From positions 84,152,151 through 84,216,150 of the forward strand of contig NC_133120.1 of NCBI RefSeq assembly GCF_033568475.1: a stretch of 64,000 nucleotides of DNA, written 5' to 3'. Below the pieces are notes generated by a model, which worked only from the letters and a program-made list of their open reading frames with translations, was not told the origin of the DNA and did not search any database. A program made the position numbers and the translations under genes. The DNA is from Henckelia pumila (lineage: Eukaryota; Streptophyta; Magnoliopsida; Lamiales; Gesneriaceae). Shown piece by piece: positions 34,530 through 47,351 of the stretch. The number at the start of each line of letters is the position of its first letter. The stretch's first letter is position 1.

Positions 34530-36345
34530 TGAAGTGGTTTAATTTTGACTATCTTCGTCAAATAATTGAGCAGAGAATTAAGAGTTGGTCTTCAAAAAAA
34601 ATTTCAATGGGAGGAAGAGAGGTACTTATTAAATCAGTACTGCAAGCTATTCCTTCATATGTCATGTCATGCTTCAAATTACCTGTCTCTATATGCCAGC
34701 GAGTGGAAAAAATTTGTGCAAACTTTTGGTGAAATGACAAGAATGGAAAACGAGGAATTCATTGGTTAAAGTGGTCGAGTCTTTGCCAACTGAAAGGAGC
34801 AGGGGGATTAGGATTTCGGAATTTGTCAGCATTTAACAAAGCCTTATTGGCGAAACAAATCTGGAGAATGATCCAATCCCCAAATGCGTTAATGACAAAA
34901 ATTCTTAAAGGTTGTTACTTCAAAAATTCAGATAGCATGGACGCAAAATTGGGGTCAAATCCATCCTATTTGGAGATCATTATTATGATGAAGTCGTGAT
35001 TTAATCTGAAAAAGGGTTATGTTGGCGCGTGGGAAATGGTCAGAATATATTGGCCAAATCAGACCCATGGATTCCAGGATTACACGGTTTTAAAAGCTGC
35101 TCTTTTTAGTCTACAGAAACGTATTTTGCAGTGGCAAATTTGATTACACCGTCGGGGGTTTGGAATGAAATCTATGTGCGACAGGTGTTTCCTATTCATG
35201 AAGCGGAAGAAATTCTTAATATCAATCTCAACCGAAGGGAATATGATGATGTTCGAGTTTGGATGGGTATTAAAAATGGGAAATTCACTGTTAAAAGTGG
35301 TTATCTTTGGGAAACAATCAGTTTGACTCCACCACCTTTTCAATCGAGGCTGACCGATTCTTCTTGGTGGAATTTTGTTTGGAAGCTTCATATACCTCCT
35401 AAAATTTGAATTTTCTTATGGCGAGCCACTAAGAATCTGATACCTACTGCTGGAAATCTTATGCGGCACCATGTCCCGATTGATGGTATGCGTCCTTTAT
35501 GCAAATTCCATTTTGCTTCAACAAGTCATTGTTTGTTGTTTTGCTCTCGTATCAAAAAAGCTTGGAAAAATACTGCTTTTTGGTTTCATTTGAAGTCTCA
35601 TCGCGCAACATTGTTCTTTGAGTGTGCCGAGTATTTATCAAAAAAAATTGTGAAGCAAGGGGATTTCGAAGTTTTTGTTATGATTGTCTGGGCTTTATGG
35701 TCTCTAATTTGCAAGTTTCTCTATGATGACTCGGTAAAGTTTTTTGAAGCTGATATTAGTTGGGTTTATAATTTACTGGAAAGTTATCGCACTTGCAATA
35801 GCCTATATGTTGTCCCGGCTGTTTTGGATGGGATTTCTATGACCGATCATTGGCAGCCTCCGACTTCAAATAATTTCAGATTGGATGTAGATGCAGGTTA
35901 TAATTTGAGAAATAATAGATTCAGTGTGGGAGCTGTGGTGAGAGATGAATTTGGAATGGTTAGAGGGGCAGCTGCCAAATGCATAAGGAACTAGTTGCAA
36001 TCAGATTTGACATGGATTTGTGTTTGCGTTTAGGATTGGAGAAAATATGTATTTTCTCAGATTCTTCGGAAGCTGTGCAAGCAATCAAATTCCCAGAAGA
36101 TGATCGGAGTTTAGAAGGCGTGGTTGCTTTGGAAGTGCATTCAATGCTTGAGCCTCCTCAATTTAATTCATTAGAGCATATGCGACGCTCGGCCAACAAA
36201 GTCGCTCATCTTCTTGCTCATAAAGTTTTATCTAACTCTTCGAGCTTTGATTGGGTAGATGGTACACTACCGGTTTGGCTTTATGATGTTGTAATTCAAG
36301 ACCTACTATCTTAATGTTCATATTTGTTTCAAAAAAAAAAAAAGG
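34530..36345 (+). pseudogene. LINE (non-LTR retrotransposon) 3' part: RT end, zf-RVT, RNase H, poly(A)
   Basis: The forward strand reads KSWSSKKISMGGREVLIKSV, LQAIPSYVMSCFKLP and GIHWLKWSSLCQLKGAGGLG (end of reverse transcriptase). The zinc-binding reverse-transcriptase-associated region and the RNase H domain (LDVDAGYNLRNNRFSVGAVV, RRSANKVAHLLAH) follow, ending at a stop at 36312-36314. An A run at about 36332-36344 is the poly(A) tail. Lesions include TGA in FW*NDKNG (34730-34732), several shifts at 34990-35130, TGA at about 35407, and a frameshift near 35985. It is 5'-truncated; no clear target duplication was found. Confidence 0.8.
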
Positions 36346-36591
36346 AAATGTTTGCGCCTCTTCATTTTTTTTTTTACAACCATCAACTTTTAACCTCGTA
36401 GAGTATGGACACAATTGGTGATCACAAGCAATGAAACTTAAAGCCAAATAAGAGGGGGTCTTGAAGTTATTCGCAAGAATTCGCATCCACAACAAAGAGA
36501 GCATAACACAATCCCAAAAGCAAGAAATGAACTCCCGAGCATTTCATAGACCACGCGATCGGTTGGATTTTGGCAGTGCGTGTGAACTCAG
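36346..36591. other. 3' flank of BUD31 gene
   Basis: Short noncoding stretch between the LINE poly(A) and the BUD31 stop codon. It probably includes the BUD31 3' UTR. Confidence 0.4.
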
Positions 36592-37436
36592 TTAATCTCC
36601 GCTAGCGCAACCCTTGCAGCCACAGTGAACACATTCTATAACCTTCTCCTCTCGTGAATGCGTGGGGACTCGGCACACGCATGTGGTCTGGAAGTTATGG
36701 TCCCAGGGTTGGATGCACTTTATACAGCAAAGCCTTTCATAACCAGGCTGCAATTCACATACCAATCTTCAGAAACATGTAAAGCGAAGAAAGCACAACT
36801 ATATCAAGCGAGTGCATGGACAAGGATGAGAAGTTCAAATCTTTGAAGAAAGGAACATGACAGAAAGTCGAAGGCGTGGACTAGGACCAGAAGTTCCAGT
36901 AACGAGCCTAGACATGTCATGCAGGGAATTTTCAAATTCAAGTGTCAGAAAATCACAATTTTATCCAATGTATGACACAGAAAGTACACACAAATATGGG
37001 CAGTTTCTATCCGTCACGAAGAAATTCCGAGATGAAAAATGAACTAGATGGACAAACCTTCTTCCACTTAGCAATTAAATTCCGATCTGCATATCCCTGA
37101 TCCAAGCAGAACTCATACAATTCCTTGGAGATTTCGTTCCTCTGCTCGAAAATGTATCGACTCTTCTGATGGGCTATTTTAAAAATAGGCCATAAGGCCT
37201 CACATTTTCTTTTCCCATCATTCGGATCATTCTCCGCTGGAAAAATGAAATCACAACATTAATTTGCCAGCTGGAAAGACACGAACATGATAACAATGGA
37301 TCCAAAATATCAAAGCAATGAAAGGAGGAAAACCAAAAAAACCTTCTCTCATTTTGGCCTGCAGTTCACGTAGAGTAGGCTCAATCAACTCCCAACCTTC
37401 TGGGTACTTCAAACGGCTGGTCTCCACCTTAGGCAT
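36592..37436 (-). CDS. BUD31: BUD31/G10 homologue (splicing factor), with a three-residue deletion
   Basis: Three coding exons with GT-AG introns: 37436-37343, 37236-37058, 36747-36592 (429 nt, 142 residues). The protein starts [20 protein letters not shown] and contains [39 protein letters not shown] and a Cys-rich C-terminus ([30 protein letters not shown]). BUD31 is a small zinc-binding nuclear protein of the spliceosome and its Cys ligands are all present. Oddity: after SRYIF this copy reads EQRNEIS, three residues shorter than the usual DLYYRR-EIS segment. CIKC and PWDHNFQ also differ from my recollection of the plant consensus. An acceptor (CTCTTGCAG, 37446-37445) just before the ATG implies a 5' UTR intron. 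It may be functional or a diverging duplicate. Confidence 0.85.
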
Positions 37437-38453
37437 GATTTCCCCTGCAAGAGCCATGAACACGCACAAAGTTCAAAAATTTATGCCCAGAAAATGTATA
37501 GAAGTATACGCATTGCAATCATTCACTGTTAAAACACGAAAAAGAGTAACCTAACAACCAGTTCAAGCTTTCGTAATCGAGTCCTAATTTCAACACAATG
37601 AGATTTGCCCTAAAAATACTCTACTCACTAGTCACTAACTAACACAGGTTGAGTCACAAAATCGAAATTGAATCAGCAGGAGAAAGCTGAAACTTTACTA
37701 GAGTAATCCGCTCTTTCCCCTCCGGCGGCGGCGGACGACGATTACGCACCTCAAGAGCCCAAGTGTACTTGTATCGTGTTTGTTGCGTGTGCAGCGGTTC
37801 AATGTGTAGTTTTGCTCAACTTTCCTCTTTGGAAAATTGGGATTGGAGAAGCTATTTGAAGGGAATGCTTGAAATAACATCATATTTCGATTACTTAAAA
37901 AATAACTAGTTGGTATTTAAAACATGTGGATTTTTCCAAACGAATAAATAATTTTGAAATCCCTAACTTCAAGTTCATCTATCCAAATGCAACCTTACTT
38001 TCTTAACATAATCCAATCGCAAGCATAAAAATATGTCCAAGCTATTTGAAGTCAAACTATGTCTAATGAATTGCGAGATCATAAAAATATGGTTGATTGG
38101 TTCCTTAGTTCAATAAATCGGTTCACATGTAAATTATTTGGCTTCGTGCTTAGGTCTCACCCCAACTAACATCAAATCAGATCCATGACTCTAAATTCAT
38201 CGATCCAAATATGCGCGCGTGCACACAAATATACATCTATATGTAATGCCAAAACAATCGATGCAAAACGCAACGACAACCTCTTGCCTCGTCGTGTTAA
38301 ATCACCGAGATCACATAAATGTCCCGCAATATTTTTTTTACCCATACACATTTTACTGGATACAAGATTTTACCCCTTTTTTTTCTTTTCTCCAAAGAAC
38401 CAACTAGACTCGACAAGTCCTAGGATCCGTTCTCCAAGATGAACATGTTTTCA
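37437..38453. other. BUD31 5' UTR/promoter side and KIPK-like 3' flank
   Basis: About 37445-37850 holds the BUD31 5' UTR intron and a GC-rich leader (CGTCCGCCGCCGCCGGAGG on the reverse strand). The rest is unassigned, up to the kinase stop codon at 38454. Confidence 0.4.
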
Positions 38454-41289
38454 CTAGAACAACTCGAACTCCAGACGTTCTCCAGTGGAACTATAATCAA
38501 GATAATATTTCCCCTTCTCCTGAGGAAGGGTCTGTGGATCTCCAAGATCACAGAACTCAGGGATTTGAGGTGGAATGGCACAGCGTATCAGAGCCCAGTT
38601 CAGGCCGTCGAAGAAAGGATGCCGTTTGATCTCAGCAGCTCCTGTTTCCGTACCCAAACGATTCTCGGGTTCTTTCACCAACAGACCCCGGATGAGATCC
38701 CTGGCATGGAAACTAACAATTGGAGTATCCGGAAATTTGAGATTCTGCAGTATCACATTTGCTAACGTCTCTTCATTTCCTGCACCTTTAAAAGGTGCCT
38801 TCCCGTATAGAAGTTCATAGAGAAAAACACCAAATGTCCACCAATCAACAGCACTTCCATGACCCTCACCTTTGATGATCTCTGGAGCTAAGTATTCGTG
38901 TGTACCAACGAAGGAATTTGATCTTGCCTCGGTTGGTTCAGCCACGAGCTGGGGTAAAAGTCTAGCCTGTGCTGCAGCATGAGCTTTTAGCTTTCTTGAT
39001 CTTGCCGTGGCAGGTAAAAGCCTAGGGCTAAAGCAAGATACTTTACATGATGGCCCCGTACAGAAAGGGTCGATGCAGTTGGATCCCGCACATGGACCAG
39101 AGATCCTGGGCGGCTCTATTAGCAAGGACGATGATTTCACGAGAGTAGGGTTGACAGAACATCTAAGAGAAAGGTCGAAATCCGACAGCATGATGTGACC
39201 ATCTTCACGAACCAATATGTTTTCAGGTTTAAGATCCCGGTAAATTATACCGAGCATGTGCAGATATTCTAGAGCTAGAAGAACCTCGGCAACATAGAAT
39301 CTGTAAGATCCAAGTATTAGTAGAAAATCATAAAACACAATCTCAAATAACTAGCAAAAATTTCAGTCCTTAAATCACATACCTTGCTGCCTGTTCAGGA
39401 AAGTACCGGCCAGGCTGTTTCTGTCGTAGGACATGTAAGTCTCCACCAGGACAGAACTCCATAACCAAACATGATAAATTATCCGATGTAAACTGGCTAT
39501 AAAGTGTAGGGAGAAATGGGTGATCAAGCATCCTAAGTATCTCTCGCTCCGTTTGGGCCCGAGGCATCTTCTTTCTTCTGACCAAGAACTCATTATCCAT
39601 CACCTTTATCGCAAAAAGACAGTTTGTCCCCACAAGTTCAGCAAGATAAACCGAACCAATGTCTCCGGAACCCAGTTTTTTCAACAGATTAAAGTGACTC
39701 AATCCTATGAAACCATATTGTTTCCTTATGAGGTTGATTGCTTCCCATCTGACATCCTTCGACATGTGTGGTCTATTGCTGCATGCTGATCCGCTTAGAT
39801 TGCTCTCTTCACTTAGGCTAGTTGTGCTACTACTAAAATCACAAATACTGCTCTTTGAGCTCTGGGAGATATCTCCTTTCTCGGTGGATTTCAAGGTAAT
39901 GTTACCCCCCTTAATGACAGGTGCGCCTCTATTCTCCCAAGTTTTGGGAATCACTTCAGGCTTCTTTGCATTAAAGTTCTGAGTATTTGAAGCCGCATTA
40001 GCATCTGAAGTTGCCGAAGGATCCTCAACAGAATCCTTACATGAGTCCCTTAAAGAACACTGACACCTTTCACAGATCAATTGCTCAGAACCATTATCTA
40101 CTTCAGAAGATGTTTTTGAATTAGCCTCATCTGACACAACTACTTTCTTTGATTTCTTTATAACAAGATTCTTGTTTATGATAATGGGCTTGGCAGCACG
40201 AGAGGCACTTCGTGTTGACTTGAGATCCTTGTTGCTTTTTACTGCACTAGGAGGAGGTGCATTGTGTCTCGGTTTCCGTTTTGGCTTGGGTGTTTCTTTG
40301 TCTGCTACTTTCAACGAAGTGCAAGAGTCCTCACATGAGGTACTGGCCACCTTATTTGAACCAGATGTTTTCTTATCAGATTTTTTCGCATTTTCTTGAT
40401 CACTGGGCTGAGGCAAGACAGGAGCTAAACTTTGTTTTTCTTTGTTTGAACATAACAATTCTGCTTCAGCTTCTGAAATGGGTAAAGTATTATTACGATG
40501 CACAGGAGCCAATTTCGTTCCCTGGATGACTACAGCAACAGGCAAACGTGGAGAAGAATTTGTACTTGGATTCGGTGACTTGGTCTTAGGCGATGGCAGG
40601 TTCCTGGGCAGGACAGAATTTGTAATACGATTTGGGGATTTGGTCTTAGGAGTTGGCAGATTCTTAGGCGAGAACCGGGACATCCCTGAACTATCTCCAC
40701 TGGATTCAGTAGCAATACCCCCAGCATTCTTCATGATTGGTTTAACACCAAAACTAGGAGATGGGATGGAACTTTGAGCAGACAACTCCATCACAGATTC
40801 TTGAACACAAGGATGTGTACCTTCAGAAGAACATGAGGTTCCATCTCCTGGCACTCGAGAAATTGCAGTTCTGCATGCTCCACCTCCGGCAGGCCGTGAA
40901 AAATTAGAGACTTTCCCAGATTCTGACATCCTAGGCGATGCGGGTTGCATCGATAATCGCTTCAAGGAAGCCATCTCTGCTGCCTGAGAAATGCACATTC
41001 CCCGTAGAGCCTGTTTCAGAGAGACAGGCTCTGAAAATCCAATTCCGGGTGAATAAGAACCAGCAGGTCGCATTGGCTTCTTTGAGGCATTTCTCCATGA
41101 GTCGGAAAGATCCAAACTTTTACATGTTCTGAGATTCACTGCTTCAAAAAGCTTGTTTATATCATTTTCCAAACCTTTGCTGGGCCCTTTTTTCAAGATG
41201 GGTGGCTTTTGTTCTCTGTTCTGTCGCCGAACTAAATTTGGATCATCCTTTACCTCAACTATTTCACAAGATCTACTGAAAGAACCCAT
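38454..41289 (-). CDS. KIPK: AGC (AGCVIII) protein kinase, KIPK-like
   Basis: Two exons, 41289-39383 and 39300-38454, are joined in phase across an 82 nt GT-AG intron (917 residues). The long Ser/Pro/Lys-rich N-terminal half starts [18 protein letters not shown], as in KCBP-interacting kinases. The kinase domain starts at about residue 535: [14 protein letters not shown] (Gly loop), FAIKVMD (catalytic Lys), [10 protein letters not shown] (catalytic loop) and DFD in place of DFG, the mark of plant AGCVIII kinases. An insert with [12 protein letters not shown] lies between DFD and [11 protein letters not shown]. The C-terminus LEFELF carries an FxxF hydrophobic motif for PDK1 docking. Relatives act in polar growth and auxin-transport control at the cell cortex. 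Length and both termini look complete. The subfamily assignment is from memory and less sure than the AGCVIII assignment. Confidence 0.85.
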
Positions 41290-42963
41290 ATCCTTAAAAC
41301 AGACTAAGACGATGAATCCAACGAATCTAGGACCGAATTTTGAAAAGTCTTAAACCCAGAACATCACAGCCGTTCATCTCTGAAGAAACCCATACACAAT
41401 TTAGGGTCACAGGACCACATTATTACACGGAATAAAGCTTCTAACAGTTACAAAAATTTCATCTTTTTTCCAACCTTCACCAACTCCTTCCCCAATATCT
41501 AGTTGTCTCAATCCTGGCCGACCTGAATAAAAGATTACAGAGACCAACCACAAATATTATTACATTTCTTTGTACATCCTAAACCGATAATTATTTTTCA
41601 AAAAAAAATTGGACAACATCTTCAATAATATTGTAATATAAATACATAATGTCATCCTCAAAATCAATTACCCAACATATACAAAGTCCCAAGTGACCAC
41701 AAGTAGTTTGGGCGAAAAACACATGAAACTGCACTTTTGAACGTCAATCAAAATAGACAACCGATCATATTACCGCTAAAACTATAAAATCAGGAAAAAT
41801 TTAAGTCGCAAGCATCAGATATCGACAAATAATATCATCGATTTTTTTTTAAAAAAAAATTAACACACAAAGAAAGTGATTAGCTTTAGAAAAAAAACAT
41901 TAAGCCAACAGAAAATTCAAAAAAACAAAACACAGATAGTTCAAGAACTACGGCATTTCGAAAGGTAAAAAAAAAAAAAAAAGAACAGATCAGCAACAAG
42001 ATATGTGCTAAATAATGGTACCTATAGAGATCCACTCTTCTACAGACTAACAGGAAAAAAAGTTTCCAACTTTATTTTCCAATAAATTCAACCCGTCCCT
42101 TTTTCTCTGGACTATTTTTGCTGCTTCTTTAAAGCTGCATCACATTCTCATTAGATATTAAAAAACAGGGAGAAAAAAGATAAAGAACCCTAAAGAAAAT
42201 AATGGGCTCTTCTGATTCTGGCGAAGGTTATTCGGTGGACAATGATGGGAGGGGAGAGAAGGCGAAACATTTCGGATTCTCTCACTACAAACTATTTATT
42301 TACTACTTAAAAAAATTTAATGTTTTCATATTTTTATTTGAATTAAATTATATTTGGGTCTATTGATGTTCTGATTGGTCCACTTAAATGACTTTGGATT
42401 CGGATTTTGAATCTAATCATTTTCATTTTCATTTTATTTATTATATTATAATATATTTTATTTATTTTACCAGCAGTCATCCGATGTGTCGACTAATGGC
42501 ATTTTACAAAATGAGTCAATAATCTTGCAAGAAGGAAAATAAAATAAAATAATAGTCCATTTCAATTGATTTGATGGATGTTTATTTGGGTTGTGTTGTT
42601 AAGTCATCATCATTACTTAATTATCCATGTCTTACCGATTATTTATGACATAAGTTTTTCTTTTTTAAAAAACTTAAAAGATGTAAAACTATTTCATATA
42701 TGTCTATTGCGCGCAAATTAAAGCTCAACAGAAAATAGCAATACAAGATTAATTCTTTCTAAAATAAAATTATAAATTACTTCTATATTATTGAGTTTGA
42801 GGCTAAAATAGTAACTTATTTGGTAAGTTATGCCATACCATTTTTTATCTCCTAAATACCCTTATTTTATAACTATCATAATTTTTTTAAATAAAATTAA
42901 TAATAATTAATTAATAATAAAAAAACATTACATTAAATATAAATTACTCAAATCTTATTAGGC
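41290..42963. other. 5' region of KIPK-like gene, then intergenic
   Basis: Probable 5' UTR, perhaps intron-bearing, to about 42250. AT-rich DNA follows. No other gene recognised. Confidence 0.4.
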
Positions 42964-43128
42964 AAAAACTTCTATGAGACTGTCTCAAGGGTCATATTTA
43001 TGAGACGGGTTTTTTATATGGGTTATTCATTAAAAAGTATTACAATTTATATCAAAAGTATTACTTATTATTATAAATATGGGTAGAATTGACCCGTCTC
43101 ACGGATGAGACCGTCTCACAAGAGTGTT
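42964..43128. mobile_element. MITE with GAGACGGTCTCA-type terminal inverted repeats (copy 1)
   Basis: The left end AAAACTTCTATGAGACTGTC and the right end, read inverted (AACACTCTTGTGAGACGGTC), form inverted repeats of about 45 bp. The core reads AAAAGTATTAC..TATCAAAAGTATTAC then GGGTAGAATTGACCCG. I have seen this layout often in Lamiales-type genomes. No coding capacity. Confidence 0.55.
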
Positions 43129-43317
43129 ACTCATCTTATTATATTTCATATCGATGTGTGCATATATTTACTAGTACAAAATTGAGGACGATTCATCATA
43201 TCCATATCATATAACCATTTGTCACGAAATTCTATTACCCTCACCATCAAAACAATGAATTGGTCATAGTGTCGCTGAGGACTCAATTTTGTTGAACGGA
43301 TATTCGGTTTAATTCAA
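43129..43317. other. spacer between the two MITE copies
   Basis: AT-rich, nothing recognised. Confidence 0.3.
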
Positions 43318-43432
43318 CTTATGAAAAATATTATTTTTATATCAAAATTATTACTTTAAATGCATATATGGATCGGGTCGACCCGTTTTACGCATATAAA
43401 TCCGTGAGACCGTCACACACAAGACATACGCC
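43318..43432. mobile_element. same MITE family, partial copy 2
   Basis: The right-half motifs of copy 1 recur: AAAAATATTA..TATCAAAATTATTAC, GGGTCGACCCG and CCGTGAGACCGTCACACAC. The left inverted repeat is missing or highly diverged. Confidence 0.5.
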
Positions 43433-44799
43433 GTGATAAAATATGCATTTAACGTGGATAATTTTTAATATTATTGATCAAATCTCACACAATTCATTTC
43501 TAGATTACTATTCCTCTCTCATTTAAAAATTATACATACGTTTTTGTGCGTATACCGATGAAAAATATTGCTAATAAAATTTAACTATTGGTTGTGTGCT
43601 CACTTGCTCCATTCAGTTAGACATCCTATAAAGACCTGCATACATTATTTGTTATCTATAATCTATATAACAAGATGTATACAACAAGAAATATTTCATG
43701 ATTCTAATATCAATTTTAATATACCAATCAATTAGTTTCTAAAATTTAGTCTTACATGTTAGGTAGAAGACACAAAAAAGAGTATAATGGGCACCATGAT
43801 TCTAATCCATGCCCACTTGATTATCAAGCATTTCGACGGGCCACACGTTTTTTAGGTAGTAGAAAACAAATCTCACTAGGCATTATATATTACAAAAAAT
43901 GCACATAAAATAATTGTATGCACAGTCCTTGTAACTCATACATGACATTTCTTTATTTTTGAGTTCTTGGATCCACGTCGCAACTCGTAACACATAATTA
44001 AGTTGAAACTAATGGGTACGTTCGAATAATTGAACCACGATGGTGACTCTAGTTAAAAAATTCGTCTTAAATGTAATTTTTGAAAACGGAAAATAGAATG
44101 AGGCATATATAAAAATATATATAACAAACACATTGAACTTACATCATATTAATGATCTCGATCGATAACATACATCTTTTTTTATTTAATTAAGCCTCTG
44201 CCTATTTTACTAACTGTTGATCCGTTGGTGTGGCAAATTATTTTCTTTTCTTTTGGTATAACCACCTTCTCAAAACAAAACTTTTCAAAAAAAAAAACGT
44301 GGGCAAAATGAGGCAGTTTGAACAGTTTTCTTCACCCACAACTTTCACAATTTTCACTTTACATCTTCATCTTCCCACCCACATTATTTTCTCCCGTTGT
44401 TTAGTACTTTATTATGTGTGTTTGTTACTTTTTATTAATTTCCTATTTATTAATCTTGCCGAGTAGCTTTCAATATCACTACTGGACTGATCTTCGACGA
44501 TCAACTTCAAATATTTCACGGTTTGCTTTATTTATCGTCCTTTTTATAACTTTTATTTGTTTTTAAATTTTCTTATCTATTGTTTTGGTTCATCTTTAAT
44601 GTTGGTTTTATTGGTTTTATCTTTATGTTCCTTTATTTGTTTTCTAAAAAATTAATCCTCTGTCAAATTTTGTTTGAGTTTTCATTTGTTTGTTTAGGAA
44701 TTCACTAATTTTCTCTCTTTGTCACTATTTCAAAAGCTACAGAAAAATTAGGCCAAAAAAGGTTTATGGCATCCCTTTCGTTCTTGTGTTCATTTGTGT
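43433..44799. other. AT-rich intergenic, nothing recognised
   Basis: No supportable gene or repeat. Open frames here are short and low-complexity. Confidence 0.4.
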
Positions 44800-46889
44800 T
44801 GTGGGGACCTCGGGTTGCTAATCACATCTTAGAGCAATTAACATTCATTAAACATCAATTAAATAAATCAAGAGCAAAGTAGAAATTTTTTTTTTTTTTT
44901 TATAAAAACAGTGCCTCGCTCGATCGGGGAAAAACACCCGATCGAGCGGGCTTCAACACCCTGCTCTCGGTCTGGAAACATTTTGGCCTCGCTCGATCGG
45001 GTAACTTCCTCCGATCGAGCGAGCCAAATTGCCCGATTCTCTGTTTTGAACAAAATAGGGCCGCGCTCGATCGGGGATAATCACCCGATCGATCGGGCCT
45101 GTTTTCCAAAAAAAATTCAGCAGCTACATTTTGCTGTCAAGAATTGGTGTCATACATTCCAATCACCAAACTCGATCCAAAACATGATATATAAGTTCCA
45201 AATCATGCATATAAACATAACCAAGGTCTCAAGCATCTATACATGCATTTATTACATCGAACAAATCGCTAAAGAACGATAAACGACATAACATATCTCA
45301 AGTTTCATACATGTATTTTAAAACCAACAAGTTCTAAGGTTCTATGTTTCTAAAGTTCACAAGACTTCATCTACAACCCGAGTCCTCACGTGCTAGACTC
45401 TCTTCCAGCTGTCAATGACGTCGATGATCAGCTCCTGCCCTCTCTGTTGTCATGCACATATACAAAACAAGACAACAACCGGATATACTCCGGTGAGAAA
45501 CGATTCTCAGTATAACCAATATATATAGAAAGCGCTAAATAAATCACATCGTCTCAATTTAAACTCGACTCAACAAATATAGTAATTTAACGCTTCAAAT
45601 ACGAATTGATTCACATAACTTCGAGGTCATCAAGATTCATAACTGATCTTGACATGGATATCCATCTAACGAGTTCGTAACCGACTCGCAAATAAGGTTA
45701 ACAGCAACCTTGGCATAGAATCAATTCAATATAGCATCATATCAACTCAAATTTAAAGATCCACTACCTGAGATGGATCGACAACATCACAATCAAATCG
45801 AAAATATAAACAAGTATGTGGTTTTTGTGGGCCAACTCAAGAATAGTCGTTCTTGAGTTTCAAAGTCCTTACTTCGCGATGTCGTCATTATACCTTTGTT
45901 TATCTCGATTCTGAACTCTTCAAATCTGAAAGATACAATCAAAATATATATATCAAACTTTATTCCAAACTATCGTATCAAAATCGAGGCGAAAACATCA
46001 TAAGATCATCAATCAATCTCATTTCAAACCTCAATCAACCTTCTTCGGTACAAAGTCGACGTCTTGATTCGTTGGCCTTCCAAACTCAACTGAAACTAAA
46101 GAAAAAAAATGATATAACATTCACAACATCTAGATAACAACTTCAGCTCAGATATAAACCATCAAAACAGTCTAAAAACTTGATTCGACGGCGTAGTGAT
46201 TGAAAATCGGTAATCGACGTAATCCCGAAATCATTTCTAACTTCACTTCAATCATTCGTACAACATATATCAGCTACCATATCATCAAACTCTTCATAAT
46301 ATCAGCTATAAACAACAATCATAAGCTGGAAATCATGCTTGGACATGTTTAATACAAACTCCTCAATCCGGTTTCGAGATAGAATCGCATAACCATCGAT
46401 AAACATAATCAAAAGCTTAAAATATGATCTCTGCCACAAACTGATTTCGAAATCCATATAAAACATCATAAAACTTACACGATATCGAAACCCTCGTTGC
46501 AAGGATTTCAGAACAATTTACGGAATCGAAATCGAATAACCGGAGCAAAAGTTACGAGGATTTAAAGATCAAAATTTCAAAGAAAAATGAAGAAAATGGC
46601 TTTCGGCTTTGCTCTCTTCGGAAAATTCTGAAAGCTTATGCTTATCACACGTATGCATGCTGATGAAGCAAATAACATGTGATAACTTTCAACCAAATTT
46701 GCAATTTAGCCCCTCAAGTCTTCAATATTTGCAATTTGGTCCTCGGCCCTTAATTTAATTCAATTTCAATCCTAAATAATTTAAGAATATTAGAATTTAA
46801 ATCGAAACTCTAAATATTCCCAAATTAAATATACTCGGATTAAAATCAAATTAAGTTCAGATTAATATTAATTAATCCCGGGCCTTACA
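44800..46889 (-). mobile_element. Ty3/gypsy solo LTR, about 2.09 kb
   Basis: The reverse strand starts TGTAAGGCCCGGGATTAATT and ends AACCCGAGGTCCCCACA, both typical of long plant gypsy (Tekay/Del-like) LTRs. It also has GGACCAAATTGCAAATATTG and GGCTAAATTGCAAATTTGG in U3. No gag, pol or second LTR is adjacent, so it is a solo LTR. Flanks TGTGT (44795-44799) and TATGT (46890-46894) could be a target duplication with one change. Short forward ORFs inside it are not genes. Confidence 0.65.
44917..45101. repeat. three tandem GATC-rich hairpins inside the gypsy LTR
   Basis: Three imperfect copies of a GCTCGATCGGG..CCCGATCGAGC stem-loop lie at about 44920-44950, 44988-45022 and 45063-45101, roughly 70 bp apart. 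They are much more GC-rich than the surrounding LTR. Confidence 0.8.
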
Positions 46890-47311
46890 TATGTCATCTA
46901 ATTTGGTTTATCATTTGGACACAGTACAAAAAAGTTCAAATTTTAAATGTATGAAATACTTAAGATTCGTTCCTATCTGATTCTAAAACTCCCACGTTCA
47001 CGGATCAAAAGGGAGTTACAAACACCTTTCAAATACATTTTCTGATTCGATCTCTTTGCATCGTTTCTCTTTCAAACACATGGAGAGAAAATAAATTCTT
47101 AATAAATCAAGTGTTTTAGATCTATAAATTTTCTCAAAAATATTGGTGTTTCTTCATATATATTTCTGTGTTACTTTATGCTTATAATTTGTTTATGTAT
47201 AAAAATGTAGTGAAGGGAAATGATTATAATTAAATGTGAAGATTGACGTGCAACTCAATATCCCATTGTCATTCAATGTCGGTTTGTAGTTAACGATTCT
47301 TTTAATTTTTC

Positions 47312-47351
<40 letters not shown>

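Noticed and set aside
44917-45101. CRISPR-like array from regular GATC repeats
   Set aside because: Only three diverged hairpins inside an LTR of a plant genome; no cas genes.
44911-45282. forward 123-residue ORF
   Set aside because: It reads through the three GATC-rich hairpins of the gypsy LTR and has no homology signal.
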